Shown in pieces: positions 49,812 to 58,013 of a stretch of 64,000 bases of DNA. Source of the stretch: Amycolatopsis rifamycinica. GTDB taxonomy: Bacteria > Actinomycetota > Actinomycetes > Mycobacteriales > Pseudonocardiaceae. The notes under the pieces were generated by a model, which was not told the DNA's origin, made no database searches, and saw only the letters and a program-made list of their open reading frames with translations. Both the position numbers and the translations under genes were made by a program. The stretch is from assembly GCF_000695625.1 (NCBI RefSeq), contig NZ_JMQI01000003.1, positions 62,001-126,000 of the forward strand. Reading direction: 5' to 3'. How positions within the stretch are numbered: position 1 is the first letter of the stretch; every line of letters starts with the position of its first letter.

Positions 49812-50958
49812 TCGCCTCCCGGATCGACGCCAGCGCGTCCTCCGCCGGTTGGGCGTCGAGACGGTGTCCGTCGCGAAGCCGCACGGAAAGCTGCCCGGCG
49901 GCAGCCTCCTGCGGCCCGAGCACGGCCTGGAACGGCACCAGCCGCCCGTCGCGGATCCGCGCGCCGAGGCTGCCCTCCGACGCGATTTCGGCCCGAACGT
50001 CACCGCAGCGGTCCAGGACTTCCCGCGCGTAGGGCAGTTCGGCGGCGGACACCGGCAGCAGCCGGAGCTGCACCGGCGCCAGCCAGGCCGGAAACGCGCC
50101 GCCGTGCACCTCGATCAGCTGGGCCACCGCGCGTTCGACGCTGCCGATGATGCTCCGGTGCACCATGACCGGCCGGTGCTTCGCCCCGTCCGCGCCGACG
50201 TACTCGAGGCCGAACTGCTCGGGCTGGTGGAAGTCGACCTGGACGGTGGACAGGGTCGATTCGCGGCCGGCGCCGTCGGCGATCTGGACGTCGATCTTCG
50301 GCCCGTAGAACGCCGCTTCGCCCTCGACCGCGTCGTACGGGAGGCCGTCGAGGACCGACCGCAGGATGGCCACGGCGCGGTCCCAGTTCCCGGGCACGTA
50401 CTTCCCGCCGGGACCGGGCAGGGAAAGCCGGAAGCGGGCCGGGCTGATGCGGAGGGCGTCGTACGCCCGCCGGATCAGGGCCAGCGCGGCGGCGGCCTCG
50501 GCTTCGACCTGGTCGAGGGTGCAGAAGACGTGCGCGTCGTTGAGCTGGATCGCGCGCACCCGGCTCAGCCCGCCGAGCGCACCGGACAGCTCGGCCCGGT
50601 ACATCCCGCCGACTTCGGCGATCCGCAGCGGCAGCTCGCGGTAGCTGCGGCCACTCGAGCGGTAGATCAGCGCGTGGTGCGGGCACAGGCTGGGGCGCAG
50701 CACGAGCTGCTCGCCGCCGACGTCCATGGGCGGGTACATGTCGTCGCGGTAGAGCGACCAGTGCCCGGAGATCTCGTACAGCTCGCGTTTGCCCAGCACC
50801 GGCGAATGGACGTGCCGGTACCCCGCGCGCCGCTCGAGGTCGCGGACGTACTCCTCCAGGCTGTGGCGGACGATCGCGCCGTCGGGCAGCCAGTAGGGCA
50901 GGCCGGCGCCGATCAGCGGGTCGGTGCCGAACCGGCCGAGCTTGCGGTGGTCGTGCAT
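49741..50958 (-). CDS. Short second threonyl-tRNA synthetase (no TGS or editing domain)
   Basis: This 405-residue class II synthetase has only the catalytic core and the anticodon-binding domain. Normal ThrRS is about 650-690 residues with TGS and editing domains in front; both are absent. The zinc and ATP motifs are intact: L-R-P-S-L-C-P-H-H, then L-N-D-A-H-V-F-C-T, then V-M-V-H-R-S-I-I-G-S-V-E-R. The core should therefore be active. A duplicate ThrRS of this type can protect against ThrRS-targeting natural products. It is preceded by an attenuator with Thr codons. The ATG at 50958 has GAGGGAG upstream. Confidence 0.87.
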   Translation of the reverse strand: MHDHRKLGRFGTDPLIGAGLPYWLPDGAIVRHSLEEYVRDLERRAGYRHVHSPVLGKRELYEISGHWSLYRDDMYPPMDVGGEQLVLRPSLCPHHALIYRSSGRSYRELPLRIAEVGGMYRAELSGALGGLSRVRAIQLNDAHVFCTLDQVEAEAAAALALIRRAYDALRISPARFRLSLPGPGGKYVPGNWDRAVAILRSVLDGLPYDAVEGEAAFYGPKIDVQIADGAGRESTLSTVQVDFHQPEQFGLEYVGADGAKHRPVMVHRSIIGSVERAVAQLIEVHGGAFPAWLAPVQLRLLPVSAAELPYAREVLDRCGDVRAEIASEGSLGARIRDGRLVPFQAVLGPQEAAAGQLSVRLRDGHRLDAQPAEDALASIREAIRPPSPRPASRRQEPGFPVPPSR

Positions 50959-51003
50959 GCGTGGACTCCCTCGTGGACGGCGAGGCGGGTGACCACAAGA
51001 CGA

Positions 51004-51027
51004 AGCCCGGGGCAACCGCCCCGGGCT
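51004..51027 (-). terminator. Attenuator hairpin ahead of ThrRS
   Basis: Perfect 10-base arms AGCCCGGGGC (51004-51013) and GCCCCGGGCT (51018-51027) with a four-base loop lie between the leader peptide stop and the ThrRS start. The stem is GC-rich and followed on the minus strand by TCGTCTTGTGG, a weak U-containing tract. It can act as a transcription terminator controlled by the leader peptide. Confidence 0.7.
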
Positions 51028-51038
51028 CGTGACATCGT

Positions 51039-51086
51039 TCAGCGCGCCGGGACACTCTCCGGCGTCGTCGTCAGTGCGCGCTTCAT
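51039..51086 (-). CDS. Thr-Thr-Thr leader peptide of the ThrRS gene
   Basis: This 15-residue ORF runs from ATG 51084-51086 to TGA 51039-51041. It contains three consecutive ACG threonine codons (residues 6-8). The terminator hairpin begins 12 bases after the stop. This is the classical layout of ribosome-mediated attenuation: low charged tRNA-Thr stalls the ribosome and lets an alternative fold form. No strong ribosome site is visible, which is the main weakness. Confidence 0.7.
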   Translation of the reverse strand: MKRALTTTPESVPAR

Positions 51087-51117
51087 GGATCGACAGTAGC
51101 AACCGCCGCCAATTCCT

Positions 51118-51741
51118 TTATTCCTCCGGAAGCCGGAACGTGTCGAACCGCGGCTTCCCGGCGGGCCGCAGCACGAGCACGTTCACGCCACCGGAGGTGG
51201 GCCGGGTTTCGACGTGCTCGAACGCCTTCGGAGCGACGCCGTCCGGGAAGAGCCGACGGCCCTTGCCCAGCACGACCGGGTACAGCCACAGCCGGTACTC
51301 GTCCACCAGGTCGTGCGCGATCAGCGTCTGCAGCAGGGCGCCGCTGCCGTGCACCTGGAGCTCGCCTCCCAGCCGCGACTTCAGGTCGCGGACGAACTCG
51401 ACGACGTCGCCGTCCACGATGGACGTGCCGGACCAGGCCGGGTCGGTCAGCGTCCGCGACACCACGTACTTCGGCAGCGCGTTGAGCCGGGACGCGACCG
51501 GGTCGGCGGGGTCGGTGACCTTCGGCCAGTGCGCGGCGAAGATGTCGTACGTCCGCCGTCCGAGCAGGAAGGCGTCCGCGCGGGAGAACCATTCCGCGAC
51601 GAGCCGCCCCATGTCCTCCTCGTAGAACGGCGTCACCCAGCCGCCGAGGTCGAAGCCGCCGGAGGTGTCCTCCTCCTGACCTCCTGGCGCCTGGTAGACG
51701 CCGTCGAGGGTCAGGAACGTCGTCACGGTGAGTTGGCCCAT
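51118..51741 (-). CDS. RibD C-terminal / dihydrofolate reductase-like protein
   Basis: This 207-residue protein has the reductase fold of RibD_C and DHFR-like enzymes. Visible segments are T-T-F-L-T-L-D-G-V-Y-Q-A-P-G-G, then L-L-G-R-R-T-Y-D, then E-L-Q-V-H-G-S-G, and V-V-L-G-K-G-R-R-L-F. Members use NADPH, but physiological substrates are mostly unknown. A GGAGAAACC site precedes the ATG at 51741. The gene ends 31 bases before the ThrRS leader peptide, so its transcript may run into the attenuator. Confidence 0.84.
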   Translation of the reverse strand: MGQLTVTTFLTLDGVYQAPGGQEEDTSGGFDLGGWVTPFYEEDMGRLVAEWFSRADAFLLGRRTYDIFAAHWPKVTDPADPVASRLNALPKYVVSRTLTDPAWSGTSIVDGDVVEFVRDLKSRLGGELQVHGSGALLQTLIAHDLVDEYRLWLYPVVLGKGRRLFPDGVAPKAFEHVETRPTSGGVNVLVLRPAGKPRFDTFRLPEE

Positions 51742-51817
51742 GGTTTCTCCTTCGGGTCGGGCTGCGCTGACCCGTCGAACGAGGGCCCGCCGATTCGACA
51801 ACCCGGCCGGAAGAAGT

Positions 51818-52285
51818 TCAGGAGTTCAGGAACAACTCCAGCTGCTCGACGACGAACGCGTGGTCGTCGGCCTGCGGGAGCCCGGACACGCCGACCGTGC
51901 CGACCGGCCCGACCCCGCGCACCAGCACCGGGAAGACGCCGCCGTGGGCCGCGTACAGGTCCAGGTCGAGGCGGGAGTGCTCCTCGAACGAGCCGCCCTT
52001 CGCGCGGAACTGCGTCCCGATCAGGAAGGAGCTGTGCCCGTAGCGGTCGACGACGCGGCTCTTGCGGTCGATCCAGGCGTCGTTGTCGGCCGATGTCCCG
52101 GGCAGCGCGGCGTGGAAGAGCCGCTGGCCGTTGCGGCGGATCGAGATCGTCACCGGCAGCCCGCGCTCCCGGGCGGCCGTCAGCAGCTGCTGGCCGAGGG
52201 CGAGGGCGGTCTCGTTGTCGAACTTCGTGAACTGGAGGCGTTCCTCCTGCTCGGCGAGCTGGGCGAGGCGGTCGGCTTCGGTCAT
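51818..52285 (-). CDS. Heme-degrading-domain / UPF0303-like protein
   Basis: This 155-residue protein belongs to the HbpS/GlcG-like superfamily (UPF0303). Visible segments are F-D-N-E-T-A-L-A-L-G-Q-Q-L-L, then I-S-I-R-R-N-G-Q-R-L-F-H-A-A-L-P-G-T, and a C-terminal G-S-F-E-E-H. Some relatives bind heme. No export signal is seen, so it is cytoplasmic. Function unknown. Confidence 0.78.
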   Translation of the reverse strand: MTEADRLAQLAEQEERLQFTKFDNETALALGQQLLTAARERGLPVTISIRRNGQRLFHAALPGTSADNDAWIDRKSRVVDRYGHSSFLIGTQFRAKGGSFEEHSRLDLDLYAAHGGVFPVLVRGVGPVGTVGVSGLPQADDHAFVVEQLELFLNS

Positions 52286-52371
52286 GGACCTATTAAATCA
52301 ACACTGTTGTGTAATGACTAGTGGTGAACTGGACGACCATGACGTCCGTACAACAGGCGAGGAGGTGGGGC

Positions 52372-54318
52372 ATGGGCCGGATCCGTCGTCGCACGGTACT
52401 CGGCGGCGCGGCCGCGGCCACGGTGGCCGCGCTGCCGGTCGCCTGCGCCCCGGCGCCGCGGAAGGGCACGATCGAAGACGTCCGCCACGTCGTCGTCCTG
52501 ATGCAGGAGAACCGGTCGTTCGACCACTACTACGGCACCATGGCCGGCGTACGCGGCTTCGGCGACCGTGCGGCCCTTCGCGACGTCTTCCGCCAGCGGG
52601 GCGACACCGGCGGCCCGGTGCAGCCGTTCCGGATCGACACGTCCGTTGTGGACGGTCAGGACCTCGGCGAGCTGCCGCACGACTGGAACAGCACGCACCG
52701 CGCGTGGAACAACGGCGGCTACGACCGCTGGGTCGCGGCGAAGAGCCCCATGACCATGGGGTACTTCACCGGCGAGGACCTCCCGTTCCAGCACGCGCTG
52801 GCGCGCGCGTTCACTCTGTGCGACCACTACTTCTGCTCGATCCAGGGCCCGACGCACCCGAACCGGCTCTACCACTGGACCGGCACGATCGACCCCGGCG
52901 GCCTCGCCGGCGGCCCGGTGACGCACAACGCGCCGGACTACGAACCCTCGTTCCGCTGGACGACCTACCCGGAGCGGCTGGAGGCCGCGGGCGTCTCGTG
53001 GCGGATCTACGCGAACGACGAAGAACGCGGCGTTCCCGAGCACTTCGTCGGCGACTACGGCGACAACCCGCTCTGGCTGTTCCAGAACTTCCACGACGCG
53101 CTGTACTCGATGGACCCGCTGCAGCAGCGGCTGGCCGAACGCGGGAACCTGCGCGAGAAGCTCAAACCCGACTCGGGCAAGGGGAAGGACCTCGACCACG
53201 TGCTGGCCGAGTTCCTCGCCGACTGTGCGGCCGGGACGCTGCCCGCCGTGTCGTGGGTCGTGGCTCCCTACGGCTACTGCGAACACCCGGCGGCACGGCC
53301 GGTCGACGGCGCTGCCTACCTCCAGCGCATGCTCAAAGCGTTGTGGGACAAGCCGGAGCTGTGGGAATCGACCGTCGTCTTCATCAACTACGACGAAAAC
53401 GACGGCTTCTTCGACCACGTCCTCCCGCCGACGCCGCCGCCCGGCACCCCCGGCGAGTACCTGCCGGGGAACCGGCCGGAGAAGGGCGAGCCGTCCGGGC
53501 CGCCCGTCCCGATCGGGCTGGGCCCGCGCGTGCCGATGACCGTCGTCTCGCCGTGGAGCCGCGGCGGCTGGGTGAACTCGCAGGTCTTCGACCACACGTC
53601 GGTGCTGCGGTTCCTGGAGACCTGGACCGGCGTGCGCGAGCCGAACATCTCGGCCTGGCGCCGGGCCATCTGCGGCGACCTGACCAGCTGTTTCGACTTC
53701 CGCGCGCCGGACACGAGTATCCCGCTGCTGCCCGACGCGGACGCGTTGCGCGCCGAAGCCGACCGGACGCAGAGGCGGCTGCCGAAGCCCGGGCTGGGGC
53801 CGGCCGCGCTGGTGCAGGACCCCGGGACGGCGAAGGCGCGACCGCTGCCGTACCAGCCGGTCGCCTGGGTCCAGGCCGCGCCAGGCGCCCTCAAGCTGCA
53901 CCTCGCCAACCACGGCACGCAGGCACTGCAGCTGGCCGCGTACGCCTACCACGCGGGCGGGACGTCGCAACGCTTCGACGTCGGACCGAAGAGCACGCTG
54001 ACCGGCGAAGTCGCGCACGGCGGAACGTACGACGTCGCCATCCACGGCCCGAACGGCTTCATCGTCGAGGCCTCGGGCGGCCTGGACCTCGACGCCGCCG
54101 TCACGTTCAGCGGCACGCCCGCGCTGCGGGTCACGGTGACCAACCGCGGCCCGTCACCGGTCACGCTGAACGACGTCACCCTCCCGCCCGGTGGCGCGCA
54201 CGACTTCCCGGTGCCGACGAGCCACGGCTGGTACGACGTCACGTTCGAGACGCCGGGGTGGCGCCGCCGCTTCGCCGGTCACCTCGAGGACGGCCGCCCG
54301 TCGCGGACCGGGCCCTAG
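52372..54318 (+). CDS. plc: Tat-exported phosphocholine-type phospholipase C
   Basis: This 648-residue protein has a twin-arginine signal (R-I-R-R-R-T-V-L-G-G) and a lipobox-like L-P-V-A-C. The catalytic domain follows: V-V-V-L-M-Q-E-N-R-S-F-D-H-Y-Y-G, then G-P-T-H-P-N-R, and N-Y-D-E-N-D-G-F-F-D-H-V. Two C-terminal beta-sandwich domains of about 100 residues complete it. It hydrolyses phosphatidylcholine or related lipids outside the cell. ATG 52372 is used because GGAGG precedes it. Its last four bases overlap the convergent amidohydrolase gene. Confidence 0.9.
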   Translation: MGRIRRRTVLGGAAAATVAALPVACAPAPRKGTIEDVRHVVVLMQENRSFDHYYGTMAGVRGFGDRAALRDVFRQRGDTGGPVQPFRIDTSVVDGQDLGELPHDWNSTHRAWNNGGYDRWVAAKSPMTMGYFTGEDLPFQHALARAFTLCDHYFCSIQGPTHPNRLYHWTGTIDPGGLAGGPVTHNAPDYEPSFRWTTYPERLEAAGVSWRIYANDEERGVPEHFVGDYGDNPLWLFQNFHDALYSMDPLQQRLAERGNLREKLKPDSGKGKDLDHVLAEFLADCAAGTLPAVSWVVAPYGYCEHPAARPVDGAAYLQRMLKALWDKPELWESTVVFINYDENDGFFDHVLPPTPPPGTPGEYLPGNRPEKGEPSGPPVPIGLGPRVPMTVVSPWSRGGWVNSQVFDHTSVLRFLETWTGVREPNISAWRRAICGDLTSCFDFRAPDTSIPLLPDADALRAEADRTQRRLPKPGLGPAALVQDPGTAKARPLPYQPVAWVQAAPGALKLHLANHGTQALQLAAYAYHAGGTSQRFDVGPKSTLTGEVAHGGTYDVAIHGPNGFIVEASGGLDLDAAVTFSGTPALRVTVTNRGPSPVTLNDVTLPPGGAHDFPVPTSHGWYDVTFETPGWRRRFAGHLEDGRPSRTGP

Positions 54319-55544
54319 CGCAACGCGTCCAGCGCGAAGGCGGCGAGCATCGCCACCCCGCTCGGCATCGCGTCCTCGTCGAAGAGGACGCGGTTGGAGT
54401 GGTTCGCCGCCGCCTCCGCCGGGTCGACGCCGGGCGGGCACGCGCCGAGGAACGCGTACGCGCCCGGAACGCGTTGGAGGACGTAGGAAAAGTCCTCGGC
54501 GCCCATCAGCGGGTCGGGGAGCAGCTCGACGTTGTCCGGGCCGAGCACGGCCGCGCCCAGCTCCAGCACCTCGGCGGCGATCCGGTCGTCGTTGACGGTC
54601 ACCGGGTAGCCCGGCTCGACGTCGGCGACCACGCGGCAGCCGTAGGCCGCGCCGACCTGCTCGCACACCTTGGGCAGTTCGGTGCGGACCAGCGTGCGCG
54701 TCTGCTCGGACAGCGTGCGGATCGTGCCCTCGAGCTCGGCGGTCTCCGGGATGATGTTCGTCGTCGTGCCGGCCTGGATCCGGGTCACCGAGAGCACGGC
54801 GGGGTCGAACACGCTGACCCGCCGCGTGATCATCGTGTGCAGCGCCCCGACCATGGCCGCGGCCGCCGGCACCGGGTCGATCGTGTGTTGCGGCGCGGAG
54901 CCGTGGCCGCCCTTGCCGGTGACGCGCACGTGGAACGAGTCCGCCGACGCCATCAGCGGGCCGGGCCGCAGCTGCAGCAGCCCGCTGCGCGCGTTGGCGA
55001 GGATGTGCACGCCGAACGCGCGCTCGACCCGCGTGCCGGCCGCGTCGAGCACGCCCTCGTGGATCATGAAGCGGGCGCCGTGGTGACCCTCCTCACCCGG
55101 CTGGAACATGAACACGACCGACCCGGTCAGCCGGTCCCGGCGCTGCGCGAGCAGCCGCGCCGCCGAGGCCAGCATCGCGACGTGCGTGTCGTGCCCGCAC
55201 GCGTGCATCGACTCGGGGTCCTCGGACGCGAAGTCGAGGCCGGTTTCCTCGGTCAGCGGCAGCGCGTCCATGTCGCCGCGCAGCAGCACCGCCGGTCCGG
55301 GCCGGGCGCCGCGCAGGACCGCGGTCAGCGACGTCGTGGCCTTGCCCTCGGTGATCTCCAGCGGCAGGCCGTCGAGGGCTTCCTTGATCGCCGCCTGGGT
55401 GCGCGGCAGGTGGAGGCCCTGTTCCGGGTGGCGGTGCACGGCCCGCCGGAGGGCGATCGTGCGGTCCTGCAGCGCCCGCGCGTCGTCGAGGAGCCCGTCG
55501 AACGGCGTGCCGGGCAGGGTGGGCAGGTCAGTGGGGCCGGTCAT
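54315..55544 (-). CDS. M20-family amidohydrolase
   Basis: This 409-residue metallo-amidohydrolase has the metal-binding motif M-H-A-C-G-H-D-T-H near residue 119. G-E-E-G-H-H-G-A-R follows as the catalytic Glu region. The dimerisation domain sits in the middle. Members remove acyl groups from amino acids or hydrolyse amides such as hippurate, N-acetyl-diaminopimelate or indoleacetyl conjugates. The substrate is not readable here. It is convergent with the phospholipase C gene. Confidence 0.88.
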   Translation of the reverse strand: MTGPTDLPTLPGTPFDGLLDDARALQDRTIALRRAVHRHPEQGLHLPRTQAAIKEALDGLPLEITEGKATTSLTAVLRGARPGPAVLLRGDMDALPLTEETGLDFASEDPESMHACGHDTHVAMLASAARLLAQRRDRLTGSVVFMFQPGEEGHHGARFMIHEGVLDAAGTRVERAFGVHILANARSGLLQLRPGPLMASADSFHVRVTGKGGHGSAPQHTIDPVPAAAAMVGALHTMITRRVSVFDPAVLSVTRIQAGTTTNIIPETAELEGTIRTLSEQTRTLVRTELPKVCEQVGAAYGCRVVADVEPGYPVTVNDDRIAAEVLELGAAVLGPDNVELLPDPLMGAEDFSYVLQRVPGAYAFLGACPPGVDPAEAAANHSNRVLFDEDAMPSGVAMLAAFALDALR

Positions 55545-55621
55545 GGTCCCGATAGTGCCGCATGCGGCGCTTCAGGCGCACCGTGCGTGCGCCGGACCGA
55601 CAGGCGGAATACGGTGTGCGC

Positions 55622-56104
55622 ATGGCGGTGGAAGAGCCGGTCACGGGCTTCGCGGTGGCTGTGGTCCGGGAAGACGGTCAGTGGCGGTGCAGTGCGCTCG
55701 ACCCGGGGGCGTTGACCGAGCTGGACGCAGCGATCACTGAACTGGGAAAACTACGTTCCACCGGCGCGAGCTTCGGGCTGCTGGCGGTCGACGACGAGTT
55801 CTTCGTCATCGTCCGGCCGAGCCCGCGCGGGCCGTCGTTGCTGCTCTCGGACGCGGCGGCGGCGCTGGACTACGACATCGCGGCGGACGTCCTCGACGTC
55901 CTGCGCGTCGACCCCCCGGACGAGGAGGACGACTCCGTCTGGCCCGAGGGCGACCTGGAGATCCTCGCCGACCTCGGGCTACCGGGGCCGGAGTTGGAGG
56001 TCATCATCGGCGAGGTCGACCTGTACCCGGACGAGCAGCTGCAGATGGTCGCGCAGCGCTGCGGGTTCGGCAGCGAGTTCGCCAAGTTCCTGGACGAGCT
56101 CTGA
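55622..56104 (+). CDS. tRNA adenosine deaminase-associated protein
   Basis: This 160-residue acidic protein belongs to the actinobacterial family usually named tRNA adenosine deaminase-associated, because it lies directly ahead of tadA. It has no enzyme motif but is rich in Asp/Glu. The ATG at 55622 was used. Its stop overlaps the possible tadA CTG start by four bases. It is divergent from the amidohydrolase, with 77 bases between. Confidence 0.8.
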   Translation: MAVEEPVTGFAVAVVREDGQWRCSALDPGALTELDAAITELGKLRSTGASFGLLAVDDEFFVIVRPSPRGPSLLLSDAAAALDYDIAADVLDVLRVDPPDEEDDSVWPEGDLEILADLGLPGPELEVIIGEVDLYPDEQLQMVAQRCGFGSEFAKFLDEL

Positions 56105-56127
56105 GACGCCCGTCCGACACCGAGGCC

Positions 56128-56556
56128 GTGGAGGCCGCGCTGGAAGCGGCGCGCGCCCCCGGCGCGGACGTGCCGATCGGCGCGGTGGTGTTCGGCCCCG
56201 ACGGCGTCCCGCTGGCGGCGGCCCGCAACGCCCGCGTCGAGCTGGGCGACCCCACGGCCCACGCGGAGATCCTCGCGCTGCGCGCGGCGGCGGCCGTGGT
56301 GGGCGACGGATGGCGCCTGGAGGGCTGCACGCTGGCGGTGACGCTGGAGCCGTGCACGATGTGCGCGGGCGCGCTGGTCCTGGCCCGCATCGCCCGGCTG
56401 GTGTTCGGGGCGTGGGAGCCCAAGACGGGCGCGGTGGGGTCGCTGTGGGACGTCGTGCGCGACCGCCGGCTCAACCACCGTCCGGAGGTGCACGGGGGCG
56501 TCCTGGTGGACGAGTGCGCGTCGGTCTTGGAGACGTACTTCACGATGCGCCGCTGA
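56128..56556 (+). CDS. tadA: tRNA(Arg) adenosine deaminase
   Basis: This 142-residue zinc deaminase converts A34 to inosine in tRNA-Arg(ACG). The zinc and proton-shuttle motifs are intact: T-A-H-A-E-I-L-A and P-C-T-M-C. A GTG at 56128 gives a near-complete N-terminus. A CTG at 56101, overlapping the previous stop, would extend it by nine residues and fit the coupling better. Which is used is unclear. Confidence 0.87.
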   Translation: MEAALEAARAPGADVPIGAVVFGPDGVPLAAARNARVELGDPTAHAEILALRAAAAVVGDGWRLEGCTLAVTLEPCTMCAGALVLARIARLVFGAWEPKTGAVGSLWDVVRDRRLNHRPEVHGGVLVDECASVLETYFTMRR

Positions 56557-56576
56557 TTTTTGGGTACTCCCCAGGT

Positions 56577-56792
56577 ATGACGATGAAGCACAAGATCCAG
56601 CAGGCAGTGGGCTGTGCTCGCGAGAAGGCCGGCGTGGCGACCGGCAACCGCCGTCTGGAGGCCTCGGGCCGCGCCCAGCGCCGGTCGGCCCAGCTCCGTT
56701 CCGCGGCATCGGACGTCCGCCTCCGCGCCCGCCGAGTGGCCCGCGAGGCCCAGGTCAGGCTGCGCGGCGGCCGGCCGGCCGACCCCAGGTGA
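56577..56792 (+). CDS. CsbD-like small stress protein
   Basis: This 71-residue basic protein has a CsbD-like core (H-K-I-Q-Q-A-V-G, then E-K-A-G-V-A-T-G-N-R-R-L-E-A-S-G-R-A-Q). CsbD proteins are small, helix-rich and stress-induced. The Arg-rich C-terminus is longer than usual. The ATG at 56577 or 56583 may be used. It lies just ahead of the tRNA-Ser gene. Confidence 0.62.
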   Translation: MTMKHKIQQAVGCAREKAGVATGNRRLEASGRAQRRSAQLRSAASDVRLRARRVAREAQVRLRGGRPADPR

Positions 56793-56825
56793 AGCCCCCT
56801 TCGGCCCTCCGGTATAGTTCTCGGC

Positions 56826-56913
56826 GGTGGCGTGTCCGAGCGGCCGAAGGAGCACGACTCGAAATCGTGTGACGGCTAATCCCCGTCCGTGGGTTCAAAT
56901 CCCACCGCCACCG
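56826..56913 (+). tRNA. tRNA-Ser (CGA)
   Basis: This 88-base tRNA has acceptor arms GGTGGCG and CGCCACC, a long variable arm as in serine tRNAs, and the anticodon loop CTCGAAA with anticodon CGA at 56860-56862. The 3' part from the anticodon onward is repeated at 60256-60316, which marks an integration site. The CCA end is not encoded. Confidence 0.95.
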
Positions 56914-56917
56914 CTCT
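56857..56917 (+). repeat. attL-like 61-base direct repeat in tRNA-Ser
   Basis: These 61 bases are identical to 60256-60316. The repeat starts in the anticodon stem, includes the variable arm, T-arm and acceptor stem, and runs four bases past the tRNA. The copy here completes a full tRNA gene. Confidence 0.93.
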
Positions 56918-56920
56918 CAA

Positions 56921-56969
56921 CAGCGAAAACGCCGGACCTCCCTTCGCGGGAGGTCCGGCGTTTTCGCTG
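56921..56969. terminator. Terminator after tRNA-Ser
   Basis: Perfect 22-base arms, at 56921-56942 and 56948-56969, with a five-base loop and A/T-rich outer parts. It lies inside the element, so it was probably brought in with it. It ends both the tRNA and the leftward integrase transcripts. Confidence 0.9.
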
Positions 56970-56970
56970 A

Positions 56971-56991
56971 GGGTCTCAGTTTGGGTCTCAG
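56971..56991. repeat. Paired GGGTCTCAG repeats, left end
   Basis: GGGTCTCAG occurs at 56971-56979 and 56983-56991 (period 12). The same paired motif with the same period is at 60140-60160 near the right end. Such paired sites at both ends may bind the integrase arm domain or an excision factor. Confidence 0.6.
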
Positions 56992-57002
56992 TTGGCCTCT
57001 GA

Positions 57003-58013
57003 TCAGACGGGTACCAGGGCTCCTTCCGGGCCGTCTTCGTCCTCGTCTTCGTCATTCGGAGCGGCCCACATGTGGGCGCCCACCTGCTCCGCCACCGACG
57101 TCACCAGCTCGGTGTTGACGTGCATGTACCGCTTCGCCACGGCCGCATTGGACCAGCCCATCAGCTCCATCGCCGCGGGCAACGGCACCTTGAGCTCCAG
57201 CAGCACCGTGGCGGCGGTGTGCCGCGCGTCGTGGAGCCGCGCGTTGCGCACGCCTGCCAGGCGCAGCAACGCTTTCCACGCCCGGTTGTCCGGCGTCGGG
57301 TGCGTCGGCCGGCCGATCGGCGTGGCGAACACCCAGTCACCCTCCTCCCACAAGTTGGCCGCCGCTTCGCGCTCGTCCTCCTGCTGGCCGCGGTGCGCCT
57401 CCAGGGCCTCGATCACGGGCCGGGGAAGGCCGATGACGCGGCGCCCGGCCCGCGACTTCACCTCACCGACGACCAGGCCGCCGCCGTACCGCTCTGGGCA
57501 GTAGGCGCCGTGCTCGTGCCCGCACGGCTTGTCGGGCGTGCACCCGTGCTGCCAGTTGAGTTGCTGGATCGAGCGGCGGACGGTGAGCGTGCCGGAACCG
57601 CGCCGCACAGGGCACTCAGCGGCGGTGAGCGTGCGGCGGCACGCTTCGCCACGCGCACACCCGTGCTTCCACGTAATCGTCACGTCGGACCACTTGAGCC
57701 CGAGCGCTTCGCCGCGCCGGAGCCCGAGCGACAGCGCGATGATGAACCGCGCGCCGTTACGGATTTCCCCGGCGGCGGTGATCAAGCGCCGTGCTTCGTC
57801 GCGGGAGAACGGCACGATCTCCTCTTCCACTACGCGCGGCGCTTTCGCGATGCGCGCGGGATTCTCCGTGATGTGCCGCCGCCGCACGGCTTCGTTGAGC
57901 GCGGCCCGGACGGTCCGGTGCGCGAGGTGCGCTGTGGACGGCTTGAGTCCTTTTCGGAGAATCTTCTGGTACGCCAACTCACTTTTCGGGCGAGACTCGG
58001 CGTGCGCTGTTGA
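57003..58013 (-). pseudogene. int: Tyrosine recombinase, N-terminus lost
   Basis: The catalytic domain is complete: L-G-L-R-R-G-E (first Arg), L-H-D-A-R-H-T (His-x-x-Arg), L-M-G-W-S-N, and the R-Y-M-H-V tyrosine near the C-terminus. Only part of the core-binding domain remains (from about E-L-A-Y-Q-K-I-L-R-K-G), and the arm-binding domain is missing. The frame opens further at 58055 but those residues are not integrase-like. A zinc-like insert with C-x-x-G-x-x-C patterns lies in the catalytic region. Adjacency to the tRNA and the att repeats fits a site-specific integrase. Confidence 0.85.

Noticed and set aside
52062..55715. A 1,217-codon open frame over the phospholipase and amidohydrolase genes
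   Set aside because: It runs against two genes with clear catalytic motifs and shows no domain of its own.
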